DNA from: JBGMEA01 sp964444065
GTDB taxonomy: Bacteria > Bacillota > Clostridia > Eubacteriales > Anaerofustaceae
Length of the DNA stretch: 34,246 nucleotides
Reading direction: 5' to 3'
Assembly: GCA_964444065.1 (NCBI GenBank)
Contig: CAYUFL010000018.1
Span: 1 to 34,246 of the forward strand
Part shown: one piece after another, positions 1 to 8,008 of the stretch
Numbering within the stretch: position 1 is the stretch's first letter
Layout of the letters: every line of letters starts with the position of its first letter
The notes under the pieces: model-generated
Told to the model about the DNA's origin: nothing
Databases searched by the model: none
The model's input: only the letters and a program-made list of their open reading frames with translations
Program-made: the position numbers and the translations under genes

Positions 1-325
1 CAAGATAATGTGACATATCCATAATTACATCATTACTCAGTTCAATATCAGGATTAATGATCACATGATATTTCGACCCAATACGATCTAACACTACGTT
101 ATGTGCTGCTCCGAAACCAATGTTCCGATCAAGTCTGATCAATTCGATCCGATCATTCGTAAATCTTCCTGCGACAGCAACTGTATCATCCGTTGAAGCG
201 TTATCGATCACAAAAATATGATATGAAACGCCTTTAACATTCTCAATAATTGATTGAAGCAATGTCGCGATATCACGCCCGCTGTTGTAAGTTACCAGCG
301 ACATAGAAACATTATAATCTTCCAA
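1..325 (-). CDS. GT2 family glycosyltransferase, N-terminal part (rhamnosyltransferase-like), cut by window edge
   Basis: Only the first 108 codons are present; the gene continues past base 1. The start is best read as TTG at 325-323, because AGGGGAAG lies 7 bases upstream and the next in-frame ATG (304) would cut into the first beta strand. Visible GT-A features are VTYNSG near residue 12, VIDNASTDDT (nucleotide-sugar binding) and NIGFGAAHN followed by INPDIEL, where the usual DxD is the NPDIE pattern typical of rhamnosyltransferase-like GT2 enzymes. It follows rfbB by 16 bases, so it is the next cistron of the dTDP-L-rhamnose operon and may use that donor. The donor is inferred from context; the fold is clear. 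Confidence 0.8.
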   Translation of the reverse strand, partial: MEDYNVSMSLVTYNSGRDIATLLQSIIENVKGVSYHIFVIDNASTDDTVAVAGRFTNDRIELIRLDRNIGFGAAHNVVLDRIGSKYHVIINPDIELSNDVIMDMSHYL

Positions 326-341
326 AATAACGCTTCCCCTG

Positions 342-1397
342 CTATTTATTTGTATAATATTGTTCATAATAGTTCAGATAATTGCCTGATCGTACATTGC
401 TCATCCAGTTCATATGAGACAGATACCAATCAATCGTTTCTTTGATGCCGTTTTCGAATGTATAACTGGGTTTCCATCCGAGCTCTGTAGTGATTTTTGT
501 ATTATCAATTGCATAACGTCTGTCATGTCCAAGGCGATCTTCAACATAGGTAATTAAATTCTCAGATTTACCAAGAATGCAGAGTATCAATTTAATAATT
601 TCGATATTGGCTTTTTCATTATTTCCGCCGATATTGTAAACCTCTCCCACTTTTCCGTTTAATAAGACTGTTTCAATTGCATAACAGTGATCGTGCACAT
701 GGAGCCAATCCCTTATTTGCATTCCGTCACCGTATACAGGAAGTGATTTTCCATCCAATGCGTTTCCGATCATGAGCGGAATCAATTTTTCAGGAAATTG
801 GTAAGGACCGTAATTATTAGAGCACCGCGTAATATTTACGGGAAATTGGAATGTTTTGGAATATGCACGCACCACCATATCCGCGGATGCTTTACTTGCG
901 GAATAAGGGCTGTTCGGCGCCATGGGGGTTGTTTCCGTAAACATTCCGGTTTTACCGAGAGCGCCATAAACTTCGTCGGTAGACACCTGCAAATATTTTA
1001 CATCTTCACGATATGTCGGGTAGCCGTTTTGATCCTTTCCCGTCTGCCAAGATTCTTTCGCGTTATCCAGTAAACATTGTGTACCGAGAATATTGGTCAG
1101 AAGGAAAATTTCAGGATCCTTGATACTGCGGTCAACATGACTTTCCGCAGCAAAATTAACAACAAAATCAAATTGATAACGATCAAACAAAGATTTAACA
1201 AGCGCTCTGTCCGTAATATCCCCCTTAACAAAAATATGGTTTTCGGCATCTTTCACTGCAGTAAGGTTCTCTATGTTTCCGGCATACGTCAACGCGTCCA
1301 AGTTGACAATACGCCAATTCGGATGTTTTTTTACCATCAAATTTACAAAATTGGATCCGATAAATCCGGCTCCGCCTGTTACTAATACTGATTTCAT
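342..1397 (-). CDS. rfbB: dTDP-glucose 4,6-dehydratase
   Basis: Second step of dTDP-L-rhamnose synthesis: converts dTDP-D-glucose to dTDP-4-keto-6-deoxy-D-glucose with bound NAD, in the cytoplasm. The 351-residue protein is a full-length extended SDR: NAD motif GGAGFIG at 8-14, catalytic TDE at 140-142 (Asp and Glu drive water elimination), and YSASK at 165-169 with the catalytic Tyr and Lys. RNNYGPYQ-like and RDWLHVHDH motifs of the RmlB family are also visible. The ATG at 1397 has GGGAGGAA 7 bases upstream. It starts 15 bases after rfbC in the order rfbD-rfbA-rfbC-rfbB. Assignment is firm. Confidence 0.97.
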   Translation of the reverse strand: MKSVLVTGGAGFIGSNFVNLMVKKHPNWRIVNLDALTYAGNIENLTAVKDAENHIFVKGDITDRALVKSLFDRYQFDFVVNFAAESHVDRSIKDPEIFLLTNILGTQCLLDNAKESWQTGKDQNGYPTYREDVKYLQVSTDEVYGALGKTGMFTETTPMAPNSPYSASKASADMVVRAYSKTFQFPVNITRCSNNYGPYQFPEKLIPLMIGNALDGKSLPVYGDGMQIRDWLHVHDHCYAIETVLLNGKVGEVYNIGGNNEKANIEIIKLILCILGKSENLITYVEDRLGHDRRYAIDNTKITTELGWKPSYTFENGIKETIDWYLSHMNWMSNVRSGNYLNYYEQYYTNK

Positions 1398-1412
1398 ATA
1401 TCCATTCCTCCC

Positions 1413-1970
1413 CTAAAAGGTTATATTGATTTCTCGTAAAGTTGGTAGCACCCTGTCTTTTTCAGATAATAATATTTCCGGAATACCTTCTGTCGGCCAT
1501 GCAATATTAATGTCAGAATCACTGTAAATAATTCCCCCGTCAAATTCAGGATGATACAGGTTTGTGCACTTGTAGGTAAAAACAGCTTCATCTGACAAAA
1601 CCAAAAAACCATGCGCAAATCCTTCGGGAACATAAAACATTTTCTTATTTTCTCCGGAAAGAATTACACCTACATATTGACCATAAGTCTTCGACCCTTT
1701 GCGCAGATCGACACCGACATCATATACTTCACCGGATAACACTCGTACAAGTTTTCCTTGTGAAAATTTCGTTTGAAAATGAAGTCCGCGAAGAACCCCT
1801 TTTTTCGATTTCGATTCGTTGTCTTGCACAAAATTCATTGCAAGACCATTTTTTTCGAATACCTCTCGATTATAGATTTCAACAAAATAGCCACGGGCAT
1901 CCGAAAAAACTGACGGTTCAATAACAACTAATCCTTCGATTTCAGTTTTAATGATATTTATTTCCGCCAT
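1413..1970 (-). CDS. rfbC: dTDP-4-dehydrorhamnose 3,5-epimerase
   Basis: Third step of dTDP-L-rhamnose synthesis: double epimerisation at C3 and C5 of dTDP-4-keto-6-deoxy-glucose. The 185-residue length and the cupin pattern fit RmlC. RGLHFQ at 61-66 carries the catalytic base His64, and TYKCTNLYHPEFDGG contains Tyr133, the conserved acid. PEGFAHGFLV at 115-124 is the family signature. The start overlaps the rfbA stop by one base (TAATG), and the ribosome binding site AAGGAAA sits in the last codons of rfbA, so translation is probably coupled. A second RmlC-like gene lies at 3755-4327; this copy is the one matching the dTDP pathway by sequence and position. Confidence 0.96.
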   Translation of the reverse strand: MAEINIIKTEIEGLVVIEPSVFSDARGYFVEIYNREVFEKNGLAMNFVQDNESKSKKGVLRGLHFQTKFSQGKLVRVLSGEVYDVGVDLRKGSKTYGQYVGVILSGENKKMFYVPEGFAHGFLVLSDEAVFTYKCTNLYHPEFDGGIIYSDSDINIAWPTEGIPEILLSEKDRVLPTLREINITF

Positions 1971-2842
1971 TATTTTCCTTTCCTTGCCACCATGTCAATA
2001 TATTTACCATATTCTGTTTTGATAAGCGGTTTTGCAAGATTCCGTAATTGTTTTTGGTCAATATAACCCATCAGAAAAGCAATTTCTTCGATGCAAGCAA
2101 TGTAAAGACCCTGCCTTTTTTGTATCGTTTCAACAAAATTACCTGCCGCCAGCAAATCCTTGTGCGTACCGGTATCAAGCCATGCCGTACCTCTGCCAAT
2201 AATCTCGACTTGTAGTCGGTTTTTTTTCATATATTCTTCATTAACAGTAGTTATTTCTAGTTCTCCGCNNNNNNNNNNTTTAATACTCTTTGCAATCTGA
2301 ACCACATTATTATCATAAAAATACAGACCCGGTACAGCAAAATTCGATTTCGGTTTTTCCGGCTTCTCTTCTATCGAAATTGCTTTCCCTTTCTCGTCGA
2401 ATTCTACCACCCCATACGCCTGCGGCTCGTTAACATAATAACCGAAAATAATGGCCCCATCGTTTAGCTCAGCTGCCTTCTGCACACTTTTGCTGAACCC
2501 TTGCCCATAGAAAATATTGTCTCCCAAAACCAATGCGCAGTTATCGTCACCAATAAACTCTTCACCGATAATGAACGCTTCCGCAAGCCCGTTCGGTTTC
2601 TCTTGAATCGCATAAGTAAACTGAAGTCCCCATTGCTCACCGCTGCCAAATAACTTTTCAAAAAACGGCAAATCAACTGGAGTCGAAATAATCAAAATTT
2701 CTCGAATCCCAGCCAGCATCAAGGTAGATAACGGATAATAAATCATCGGTTTATCATACACAGGCAACAATTGCTTTGAAATCGACTTTGTAATCGGGTA
2801 GAGCCTTGTTCCAGACCCCCCAGCCAAGATAATGCCTTTCAT
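1970..2842 (-). CDS. rfbA: Glucose-1-phosphate thymidylyltransferase (contains a 10-base N run)
   Basis: First step of the pathway: glucose-1-phosphate plus dTTP gives dTDP-glucose. The N-terminal nucleotide-binding signature GGSGTRLYP is at 8-16, the substrate loop KQLLPVYDKPMIYYPLS follows, and the Mg-binding aspartates appear as LGDNIFYG (Asp108) and AWLDTGTH near the C terminus. At 290 residues it is full length. Ten N bases (2269-2278) hide four residues between SIK and GELEIT; the family normally reads PSAR there, so the gap has exactly the right length and the frame is intact. The usual LEITD appears as LEITT. ATG at 2842 has AAGGA upstream and follows rfbD by 9 bases. Confidence 0.95.
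   Translation of the reverse strand: MKGIILAGGSGTRLYPITKSISKQLLPVYDKPMIYYPLSTLMLAGIREILIISTPVDLPFFEKLFGSGEQWGLQFTYAIQEKPNGLAEAFIIGEEFIGDDNCALVLGDNIFYGQGFSKSVQKAAELNDGAIIFGYYVNEPQAYGVVEFDEKGKAISIEEKPEKPKSNFAVPGLYFYDNNVVQIAKSIKXXXXGELEITTVNEEYMKKNRLQVEIIGRGTAWLDTGTHKDLLAAGNFVETIQKRQGLYIACIEEIAFLMGYIDQKQLRNLAKPLIKTEYGKYIDMVARKGK
2269..2278. other. Run of ten N bases inside rfbA
   Basis: Ambiguous bases from assembly or consensus calling. They lie inside rfbA and preserve the reading frame, replacing four residues of a conserved loop. Confidence 0.99.
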
Positions 2843-2851
2843 AATGTATCC

Positions 2852-3703
2852 TTAATTTTGATTTAAATATTCGATCAATGCTTCTTCCCAATTTCGGAAC
2901 GTGTTACTATTGATTGATTTCAATTTAGCATTTTCCAGTACACTCCATGCAGGGCGTTTCGCAGGGCGAATAAATTGTTCACTTGTAACGGGTACAACAT
3001 TAATATCAATTCGTTTTATTTCGAATATTTTTTTTGCAAATTCAAACCAACTGCATTGTCCCTCGCAAGTTGCATGATACAGCCCGTATTCTCCGCTTCC
3101 GAGCAGGCAGATAATCGCTTTTGCCAAATCTGTTGTCGAAGTGGGGGATCCGATCTGATCGTTTACCACAGTTATCGTATCAGTTTTGTGCGCAAGATTC
3201 AACATCGTGCGCACAAAATTATTACCATTCCCGTACAGCCATGCAGTTCGCAAAATATAATATCGCCCACATTCAGTGCGGACGAATTGCTCTCCCTGAT
3301 ATTTTGTTTTTCCATAAACAGTATTTGGTTCACAAATATCGGTTTCGATGTAAGGACGAAGAATCCCGTTTTGGTCAATACCTTCCCCGTTGAATACATA
3401 ATCTGTCGAAATATGCACTAATTCGATATCAAATTCATTACATAACTCAGCCAAATATTTTGCACCAAGTGCATTGACTTTGTATGCATTTTCTTCATCA
3501 CTTTCTGCCGCATCAACGTTCGTGTAAGCTGCGCAGTTAATCACAGCATGGGGTTTTACTGCCAATATCAGTCGACGCAGACTAGCTTTATCAGTTATAT
3601 CAACCTCCGGATAGTCATATCCGCAGTGTGAAATACCCATTTCATTCAATTGTTTTTGCATTTCCAATCCCAACTGCCCGTTGGAACCGATGATTAGTAT
3701 CAT
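2852..3703 (-). CDS. rfbD: dTDP-4-dehydrorhamnose reductase
   Basis: Last step of dTDP-L-rhamnose synthesis: NAD(P)H-dependent reduction of the 4-keto group. The 283-residue protein begins MILIIGSNGQLG, the glycine-rich nucleotide motif of RmlD. STDYVFNG at 99-106 and YGKTK at 130-134 supply the catalytic Thr, Tyr and Lys; RTAWLYG and a C-terminal RPAWSVL (RP-S-L pattern of RmlD) follow. I chose the ATG at 3703 over an in-frame GTG at 3712, because AGGTGA, the likely ribosome binding site, overlaps that GTG and lies 5 bases before the ATG. It opens the rfbD-A-C-B block. Confidence 0.95.
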   Translation of the reverse strand: MILIIGSNGQLGLEMQKQLNEMGISHCGYDYPEVDITDKASLRRLILAVKPHAVINCAAYTNVDAAESDEENAYKVNALGAKYLAELCNEFDIELVHISTDYVFNGEGIDQNGILRPYIETDICEPNTVYGKTKYQGEQFVRTECGRYYILRTAWLYGNGNNFVRTMLNLAHKTDTITVVNDQIGSPTSTTDLAKAIICLLGSGEYGLYHATCEGQCSWFEFAKKIFEIKRIDINVVPVTSEQFIRPAKRPAWSVLENAKLKSINSNTFRNWEEALIEYLNQN

Positions 3704-3754
3704 GAATATCACCTATAGAGAGATTTTTGATAAAAATGAATGATTTTTCTTTGC

Positions 3755-4327
3755 TTAATTCAGATAATATATTTTTTCTTTGAATGCAGCAAAACTTTGT
3801 AAGTTTTTATCTTTATCGGAGATAATTAAATTATTCAAACCTTCGATTTTCTTAAGTGGCCACTCAATCGCTAATTCTGGGTCGTTCCAAATAATGCCGT
3901 CATCATATTCCGGAAAAAAATTTTCCGCACATTTATAAGATACAATACTGTCTTCAAGTACCAAGTATCCATGTCCAAAATGTTCAGGGACTAAAATTTC
4001 TTGATTCGTTTTTGATGATAACTCAAAAGCTTCCCACTCCCCAAACGTCAGACTCTCAGGACGTAGATCAACTATAATATCAAAAACTGATCCTTTAATA
4101 CATCGAACTAATTTCGCTTGCTCTTTGGTAGACTGAAAATGAATTGCACGTATAACACCTTTATGCGAATAAGTATAAAATATTTCTTTCAACGGATGAG
4201 TGATGTGTTTCGATTCAAAAATAATCTCTGAATAATCCTTAATAAATAGCCCGCGCTCGTCATCCGATATAAATGGATGAATTAACAACGCTCCCAAATG
4301 TGTTTTTTCAAAAGAAAATTGTTGCAT
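3755..4327 (-). CDS. RmlC-like sugar 3,5-epimerase of the CDP-sugar module
   Basis: A 190-residue cupin of the dTDP-4-dehydrorhamnose 3,5-epimerase family, clearly diverged from the rfbC copy at 1413-1970. The catalytic set seems intact: Arg60 and His63 in VIRAIHFQ, Lys72, and Tyr131 in SYKCAENFFPEYDDGI, with PEHFGHGYLVL matching the family signature. Its position, 13 bases after the SDR gene that follows rfbG, suggests it acts on CDP-4-keto-6-deoxy-glucose rather than the dTDP sugar. Whether it epimerises C3, C5 or both cannot be read from the sequence. GGAG lies upstream of the ATG at 4327. The CDP-linked substrate is inference from neighbours; the fold is secure. Confidence 0.8.
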   Translation of the reverse strand: MQQFSFEKTHLGALLIHPFISDDERGLFIKDYSEIIFESKHITHPLKEIFYTYSHKGVIRAIHFQSTKEQAKLVRCIKGSVFDIIVDLRPESLTFGEWEAFELSSKTNQEILVPEHFGHGYLVLEDSIVSYKCAENFFPEYDDGIIWNDPELAIEWPLKKIEGLNNLIISDKDKNLQSFAAFKEKIYYLN

Positions 4328-4340
4328 TTCTTACTCCAAT

Positions 4341-5267
4341 TTAATCAATATTTGAACGTAACCAATCAACCGTCAGTTCTATCCCTTCTTTAAAACCAAC
4401 TTTCGCTCTGTATCCGGTATCAATACTGAGTTTATTGCAACTGATTTCTTCCTCAGATAAACTTATACCGTTAAAAGGAATTCGGCCAAGAAATAAAGGG
4501 ATGTCAGGATCAATGGCATCTCGGATCATAAATATATATTCTTTTAATTTTCTGGGACTTCCACTACCTAAAAAATAAGAACGATTGTTTTCCCCTTTTT
4601 CTCCGATAAGATACAATGCATGGATAAAATCCTCCACATAAACAAAATCATATAACTGTTCTCCCGAAGTGAATTCTGCGTCCTGTTTTTTAAGCATTGA
4701 TTTTATTGCAAAATTCACAAAATTATTCGTCGTGTTTCCTACTCCATAGATATTCGAAAAGATTCCCCATACATATTCCATTCTATTTTTCTGGCATTCG
4801 ATTTTACTCATAAACTGTGTAGCAATTTTTGCCACACCATAATGAGCCACCGGATTCGGAGTTGAATCGTCTAATTGGATATATTCCAAACAATCTTTTT
4901 CTGCTAATGTACCTGCACCGACAAACCTTTTACAACCAATTTTTGCAGCGGCATTTATTATATCTAAGGTGTATCCTACATTTTCCAATTGCATCTGATA
5001 ATCACTGCGTTCTGATCCGGACGTTCCTGCCCATGCAAGATGATAAATAGTATCGGGAATATCAGAAGAATGAATCAAATCAGGTAATTTCTCATAACAG
5101 TCCATTTTACAATAAATAATTTGGACATTTTTTACGGAATCGAGTCCATGCTTGTCTTCGTATTCATCCTTAAGTACTGCTATTACTAACTTTCCTTCTT
5201 CAGATAATTTCTTTACAAGCCAAGTACCCAAAAAACCGTTCGCTCCGGTTACAATAACATTATTCAT
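4341..5267 (-). CDS. SDR-family NDP-4-keto-6-deoxyhexose reductase/epimerase
   Basis: An extended SDR of 308 residues: NAD(P) motif GANGFLG at 8-14, YHLAWAG where the family has HLAA, and YGVAK at 143-147 with catalytic Tyr and Lys. The third catalytic residue is probably Thr120 in GAGTLAE. It resembles the CDP-abequose/paratose synthase type of 4-ketoreductase. It overlaps the rfbG stop by 8 bases (ATG lies inside the rfbG tail), so the two are translationally coupled. The likely role is reduction of C4 of CDP-4-keto-6-deoxyhexose, before or after the neighbouring epimerase. The product stereochemistry is unknown. Confidence 0.8.
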   Translation of the reverse strand: MNNVIVTGANGFLGTWLVKKLSEEGKLVIAVLKDEYEDKHGLDSVKNVQIIYCKMDCYEKLPDLIHSSDIPDTIYHLAWAGTSGSERSDYQMQLENVGYTLDIINAAAKIGCKRFVGAGTLAEKDCLEYIQLDDSTPNPVAHYGVAKIATQFMSKIECQKNRMEYVWGIFSNIYGVGNTTNNFVNFAIKSMLKKQDAEFTSGEQLYDFVYVEDFIHALYLIGEKGENNRSYFLGSGSPRKLKEYIFMIRDAIDPDIPLFLGRIPFNGISLSEEEISCNKLSIDTGYRAKVGFKEGIELTVDWLRSNID

Positions 5268-6330
5268 TTACTAAAAAACTTTCATAATATTTTCGTATTT
5301 GACCACTCATGATATCTGAGATATTTTGATCTTTTTGCCATCGTTTATACCAATCACAAGTCATCGATACTGCCGTTTTCGCATTCCATACTGGCATCCA
5401 TTCGAATGTTTTTCTTAGTTTGTTGCAATTCAATTTTAAAAGTCCCGCTTCGTGTGGAGCGTTTTTTTCAGCCTTATTTTCCCAACTTATATCTCCCCAA
5501 TTCTCGCAAAACAAATCCACTAAATCTTTCGTGGTCAGACAATCACTCTCGTCGGGTCCGACATTGTAATATCCGGAGTAATCAGAATTTTCATATTGTT
5601 TTTTTGCAATCATTAAATATGCGAACAATGGTTCTAAGACATGCTGATATGGGCGTACCGAATTGGGATTTCTTACTGATATTTTTTCATGCGAAATCGC
5701 AGCGCTTACACAATCTGGAATAATTCTGTCTTTGGAAAAATCTCCGCCACCAATCACATTTCCTGCTCTGGCTGTTGAAATCGCGCAATTTCGATCATGA
5801 AAAAAACTTCTTTTATAACTTTGCGTCACCAATTCAGAACAGCTTTTACTGTTGGAATATGGATCGATTCCATTTAATACATCAGTTTCCACATAACCAG
5901 TGTTAATCTCTTTATTTTCATATACTTTGTCTGTAGTAACATTCAAAAAAGATCTGACACAATGAGTCTTTCTAATAGCCTCCAAAATATTTACAGTTCC
6001 CATAACATTGGTACCGTAAGTATACACTGGATCTCTATACCCATCTCGAACAATAGCTTGTGCGGCCATATGAATCACTATTTCTGGCTCAAACTCTTCA
6101 ATAAGTGTACTGATCCGATCAATATCTCTTATATCGCCCAACACGGAATGCATTCCATTTGTAATGTTTGCCAAATCAAAGAAACACGGATTATCACTTG
6201 GTTGAAGCGCATATCCGGAGACAAAAGCACCGGCATCAATCAATATTTTACTTAACCATGTCCCTTTAAAGCCGGTGTGTCCCGTAATCAGTATTTTTTT
6301 ACCTTGATAAAAATCCAATAACCTCATCAT
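5260..6330 (-). CDS. rfbG: CDP-glucose 4,6-dehydratase
   Basis: Converts CDP-D-glucose to CDP-4-keto-6-deoxy-D-glucose using bound NAD. The 356-residue protein carries GHTGFKGTWLS at 17-27, a diagnostic form of the nucleotide motif in RfbG. VTTDKVYEN at 131-139 corresponds to the TSDKCYEN of the family, with Lys in place of the Glu used by RmlB, and YSNSK at 158-162 holds the catalytic pair. Two adjacent ATGs (6330 and 6327) follow GTGGTG; either may be used. It lies 9 bases after the preceding gene. With rfbF upstream it defines a CDP-6-deoxyhexose route. Confidence 0.95.
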   Translation of the reverse strand: MMRLLDFYQGKKILITGHTGFKGTWLSKILIDAGAFVSGYALQPSDNPCFFDLANITNGMHSVLGDIRDIDRISTLIEEFEPEIVIHMAAQAIVRDGYRDPVYTYGTNVMGTVNILEAIRKTHCVRSFLNVTTDKVYENKEINTGYVETDVLNGIDPYSNSKSCSELVTQSYKRSFFHDRNCAISTARAGNVIGGGDFSKDRIIPDCVSAAISHEKISVRNPNSVRPYQHVLEPLFAYLMIAKKQYENSDYSGYYNVGPDESDCLTTKDLVDLFCENWGDISWENKAEKNAPHEAGLLKLNCNKLRKTFEWMPVWNAKTAVSMTCDWYKRWQKDQNISDIMSGQIRKYYESFLVNE

Positions 6331-6339
6331 TTTTCACCA

Positions 6340-7131
6340 CTAATATTTTTTCCCTTTGTTCATACGGTTCTGCAATTTTACAATAAATGAGGGATTCAAA
6401 CTAATAATCCAACCTTTAAAAGCATTAACCATTTTTTGTTTTTCTGTCATTTGAGGATGTTTATTGAAGTCAGGGATTAATTCGTTCTGGCTTAATAACT
6501 GCAATGCTGAATCATGCCATGCCCCTTTTTGAATTGCATTGATAAATGGATATGCTATATACTTTGTTGCAAGAATTGGTTGATCAAATTGAGTACTTTC
6601 AAATGATCCTTTTCTTTCAAATTCAGCACCGTTATCATATTTTGAAAACATCTCCAATAGATAAAGTCTGTCCCAAATTCCGGCTTGCATTGATAAACGA
6701 TATGCCATTCCGGCAGAGTATTCCATCAATGCATCCTCTTCGGAATATACAACTGTAGTTATCGGGCTTTGAATCATTCTGATATTAGCCGCATGGTATT
6801 TAGACATCATGTACAAGATGTTTAAGATTTTACTTGTATGCACCTTATCACATAGATAAAAATCTTCTTGTAATAGCATAACATACGGTGTATGAATATC
6901 ATACAATGCTTTAACAATACGAGTGGCATTTTTATTCCCTTGCGCCTCTTTGCCTGCCTCAATCACTTTAGAATACAATGAAGTTTCACCTGCAACTTCA
7001 TCTGTGACAAGAATAATTTCAAACGGACAATCTGGCCAATATTTTTTAAACAGGATATCGTGAATTTGCAATACATCCCAATATGCCTTACATGAAGTCA
7101 TCAATATCGTTAATTTTTGATTATCGTCCAT
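6340..7131 (-). CDS. Putative GT-A type glycosyltransferase
   Basis: A soluble 263-residue protein that I do not assign to a named family. It begins LTILMTSCKAYWDVLQIHDILF, a short beta-strand start like GT-A enzymes that act on sugars, and PFEIILVTDEV follows. VMLLQEDFYL at about residues 104-113 looks like the metal-binding acidic strand in place of a DxD. The last 30 residues are basic and may touch the membrane surface. It sits between rfbF and rfbG, 9 and 6 bases from its neighbours, so it plausibly transfers the CDP-derived deoxyhexose. The ribosome binding site is weak (GTGGTAGTGA), suggesting coupling to rfbF. The glycosyltransferase call is from fold-like patterns and context. Confidence 0.6.
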   Translation of the reverse strand: MDDNQKLTILMTSCKAYWDVLQIHDILFKKYWPDCPFEIILVTDEVAGETSLYSKVIEAGKEAQGNKNATRIVKALYDIHTPYVMLLQEDFYLCDKVHTSKILNILYMMSKYHAANIRMIQSPITTVVYSEEDALMEYSAGMAYRLSMQAGIWDRLYLLEMFSKYDNGAEFERKGSFESTQFDQPILATKYIAYPFINAIQKGAWHDSALQLLSQNELIPDFNKHPQMTEKQKMVNAFKGWIISLNPSFIVKLQNRMNKGKKY

Positions 7132-7137
7132 TATTCA

Positions 7138-7911
7138 CTACCACATTTTCCATGGTGCAGTTCCATTTAACCAAAGTTCTTCTAAAAGATCTTTATCTCG
7201 CATAGTATCCATACATTGCCAAAATCCATCATGTTTATATGCTTCTAGTTCGCCATCAAAAGCGCACGTTTCGAGTGGTTCTCGCTCAAAAATTGTCGTA
7301 TCATCATTTATTCGATCAATAATTCCGGGCTCTAATACCATAAACCCTCCATTAATCCATCCACCGTCTTCTTTACGTTTTTCAGCAAATCCGCTTACTC
7401 TGCAATCGTCCTTAATGTCAAGCATACCAAATCTACTGCCTGGCTGGATAGCCGTCAACGTTGCTTCTTTTCCCTTTGAATAATGAAATTCAAGCAGTTT
7501 TTTTAAATTTACATCCGATAATCCATCACCATAAGTCAACATGAATGTTTGATTTTCAATATAATTTTTGACTCTTTTTAGCCTTCCGCCAGTCATAGTG
7601 TTGAGCCCAGTATCTACTACAGTAACTTTCCAAGGTTCAGCAAAATTATTGTGAATAATAATCTTTTCATTCGAACTGAAATCAAATGTAATATCGCTTC
7701 TATGAAGATAATAGTCCGCAAAATACTCTTTAATGATATGTTGTTTATACCCGGCACAAATAATAAATTCATTAAAACCGAAACAGGAATAGTATTTCAT
7801 GATATGCCATAGAATAGGCTGATCCCCAATTTCAATCATAGGCTTCGGTTTCAAATGGCTTTCCTCACTAATTCTAGTTCCAAAACCTCCTGCAAAGATT
7901 ACAACTTTCAT
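7138..7911 (-). CDS. rfbF: Glucose-1-phosphate cytidylyltransferase
   Basis: Activates glucose-1-phosphate with CTP to give CDP-glucose, the committed step of the CDP-deoxysugar route. The N terminus MKVVIFAGGFGTRISEES followed by KPKPMIEIGDQPILWHIM is the cytidylyltransferase signature, YGDGLSDV holds a metal-binding Asp, and FWQCMDTMRD near the C terminus is typical of the family. Length 257 is usual. A longer reading from 7944 is rejected: AAGGAG lies 5 bases before the ATG at 7911 and the extra residues include that site. It is the first gene of the CDP module, with rfbG two genes downstream. Confidence 0.95.
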   Translation of the reverse strand: MKVVIFAGGFGTRISEESHLKPKPMIEIGDQPILWHIMKYYSCFGFNEFIICAGYKQHIIKEYFADYYLHRSDITFDFSSNEKIIIHNNFAEPWKVTVVDTGLNTMTGGRLKRVKNYIENQTFMLTYGDGLSDVNLKKLLEFHYSKGKEATLTAIQPGSRFGMLDIKDDCRVSGFAEKRKEDGGWINGGFMVLEPGIIDRINDDTTIFEREPLETCAFDGELEAYKHDGFWQCMDTMRDKDLLEELWLNGTAPWKMW

Positions 7912-8008
7912 ATATTCTCCTTCACCAAATTTATTATTTAGCATTTCTCTGAATAGACTTAATCAACAATGCTTAATTATATTCATGAATATTCTTTTTC
8001 ATAAAAAA

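Noticed and set aside
2975..3421. Plus-strand open frames opposite rfbD
   Set aside because: Overlap each other and a full-length RmlD; no independent start signal.
1413..4327. Idea that the second RmlC-like gene is a redundant rfbC copy or pseudogene
   Set aside because: Its catalytic residues are intact, it is well diverged, and it belongs by spacing to the CDP-sugar module.
7979..7992. Perfect 14-base palindrome ATATTCATGAATAT between rfbF and the GT-C gene
   Set aside because: Short and AT-only apart from one CATG core; expected by chance in such AT-rich DNA and not followed by a T tract.
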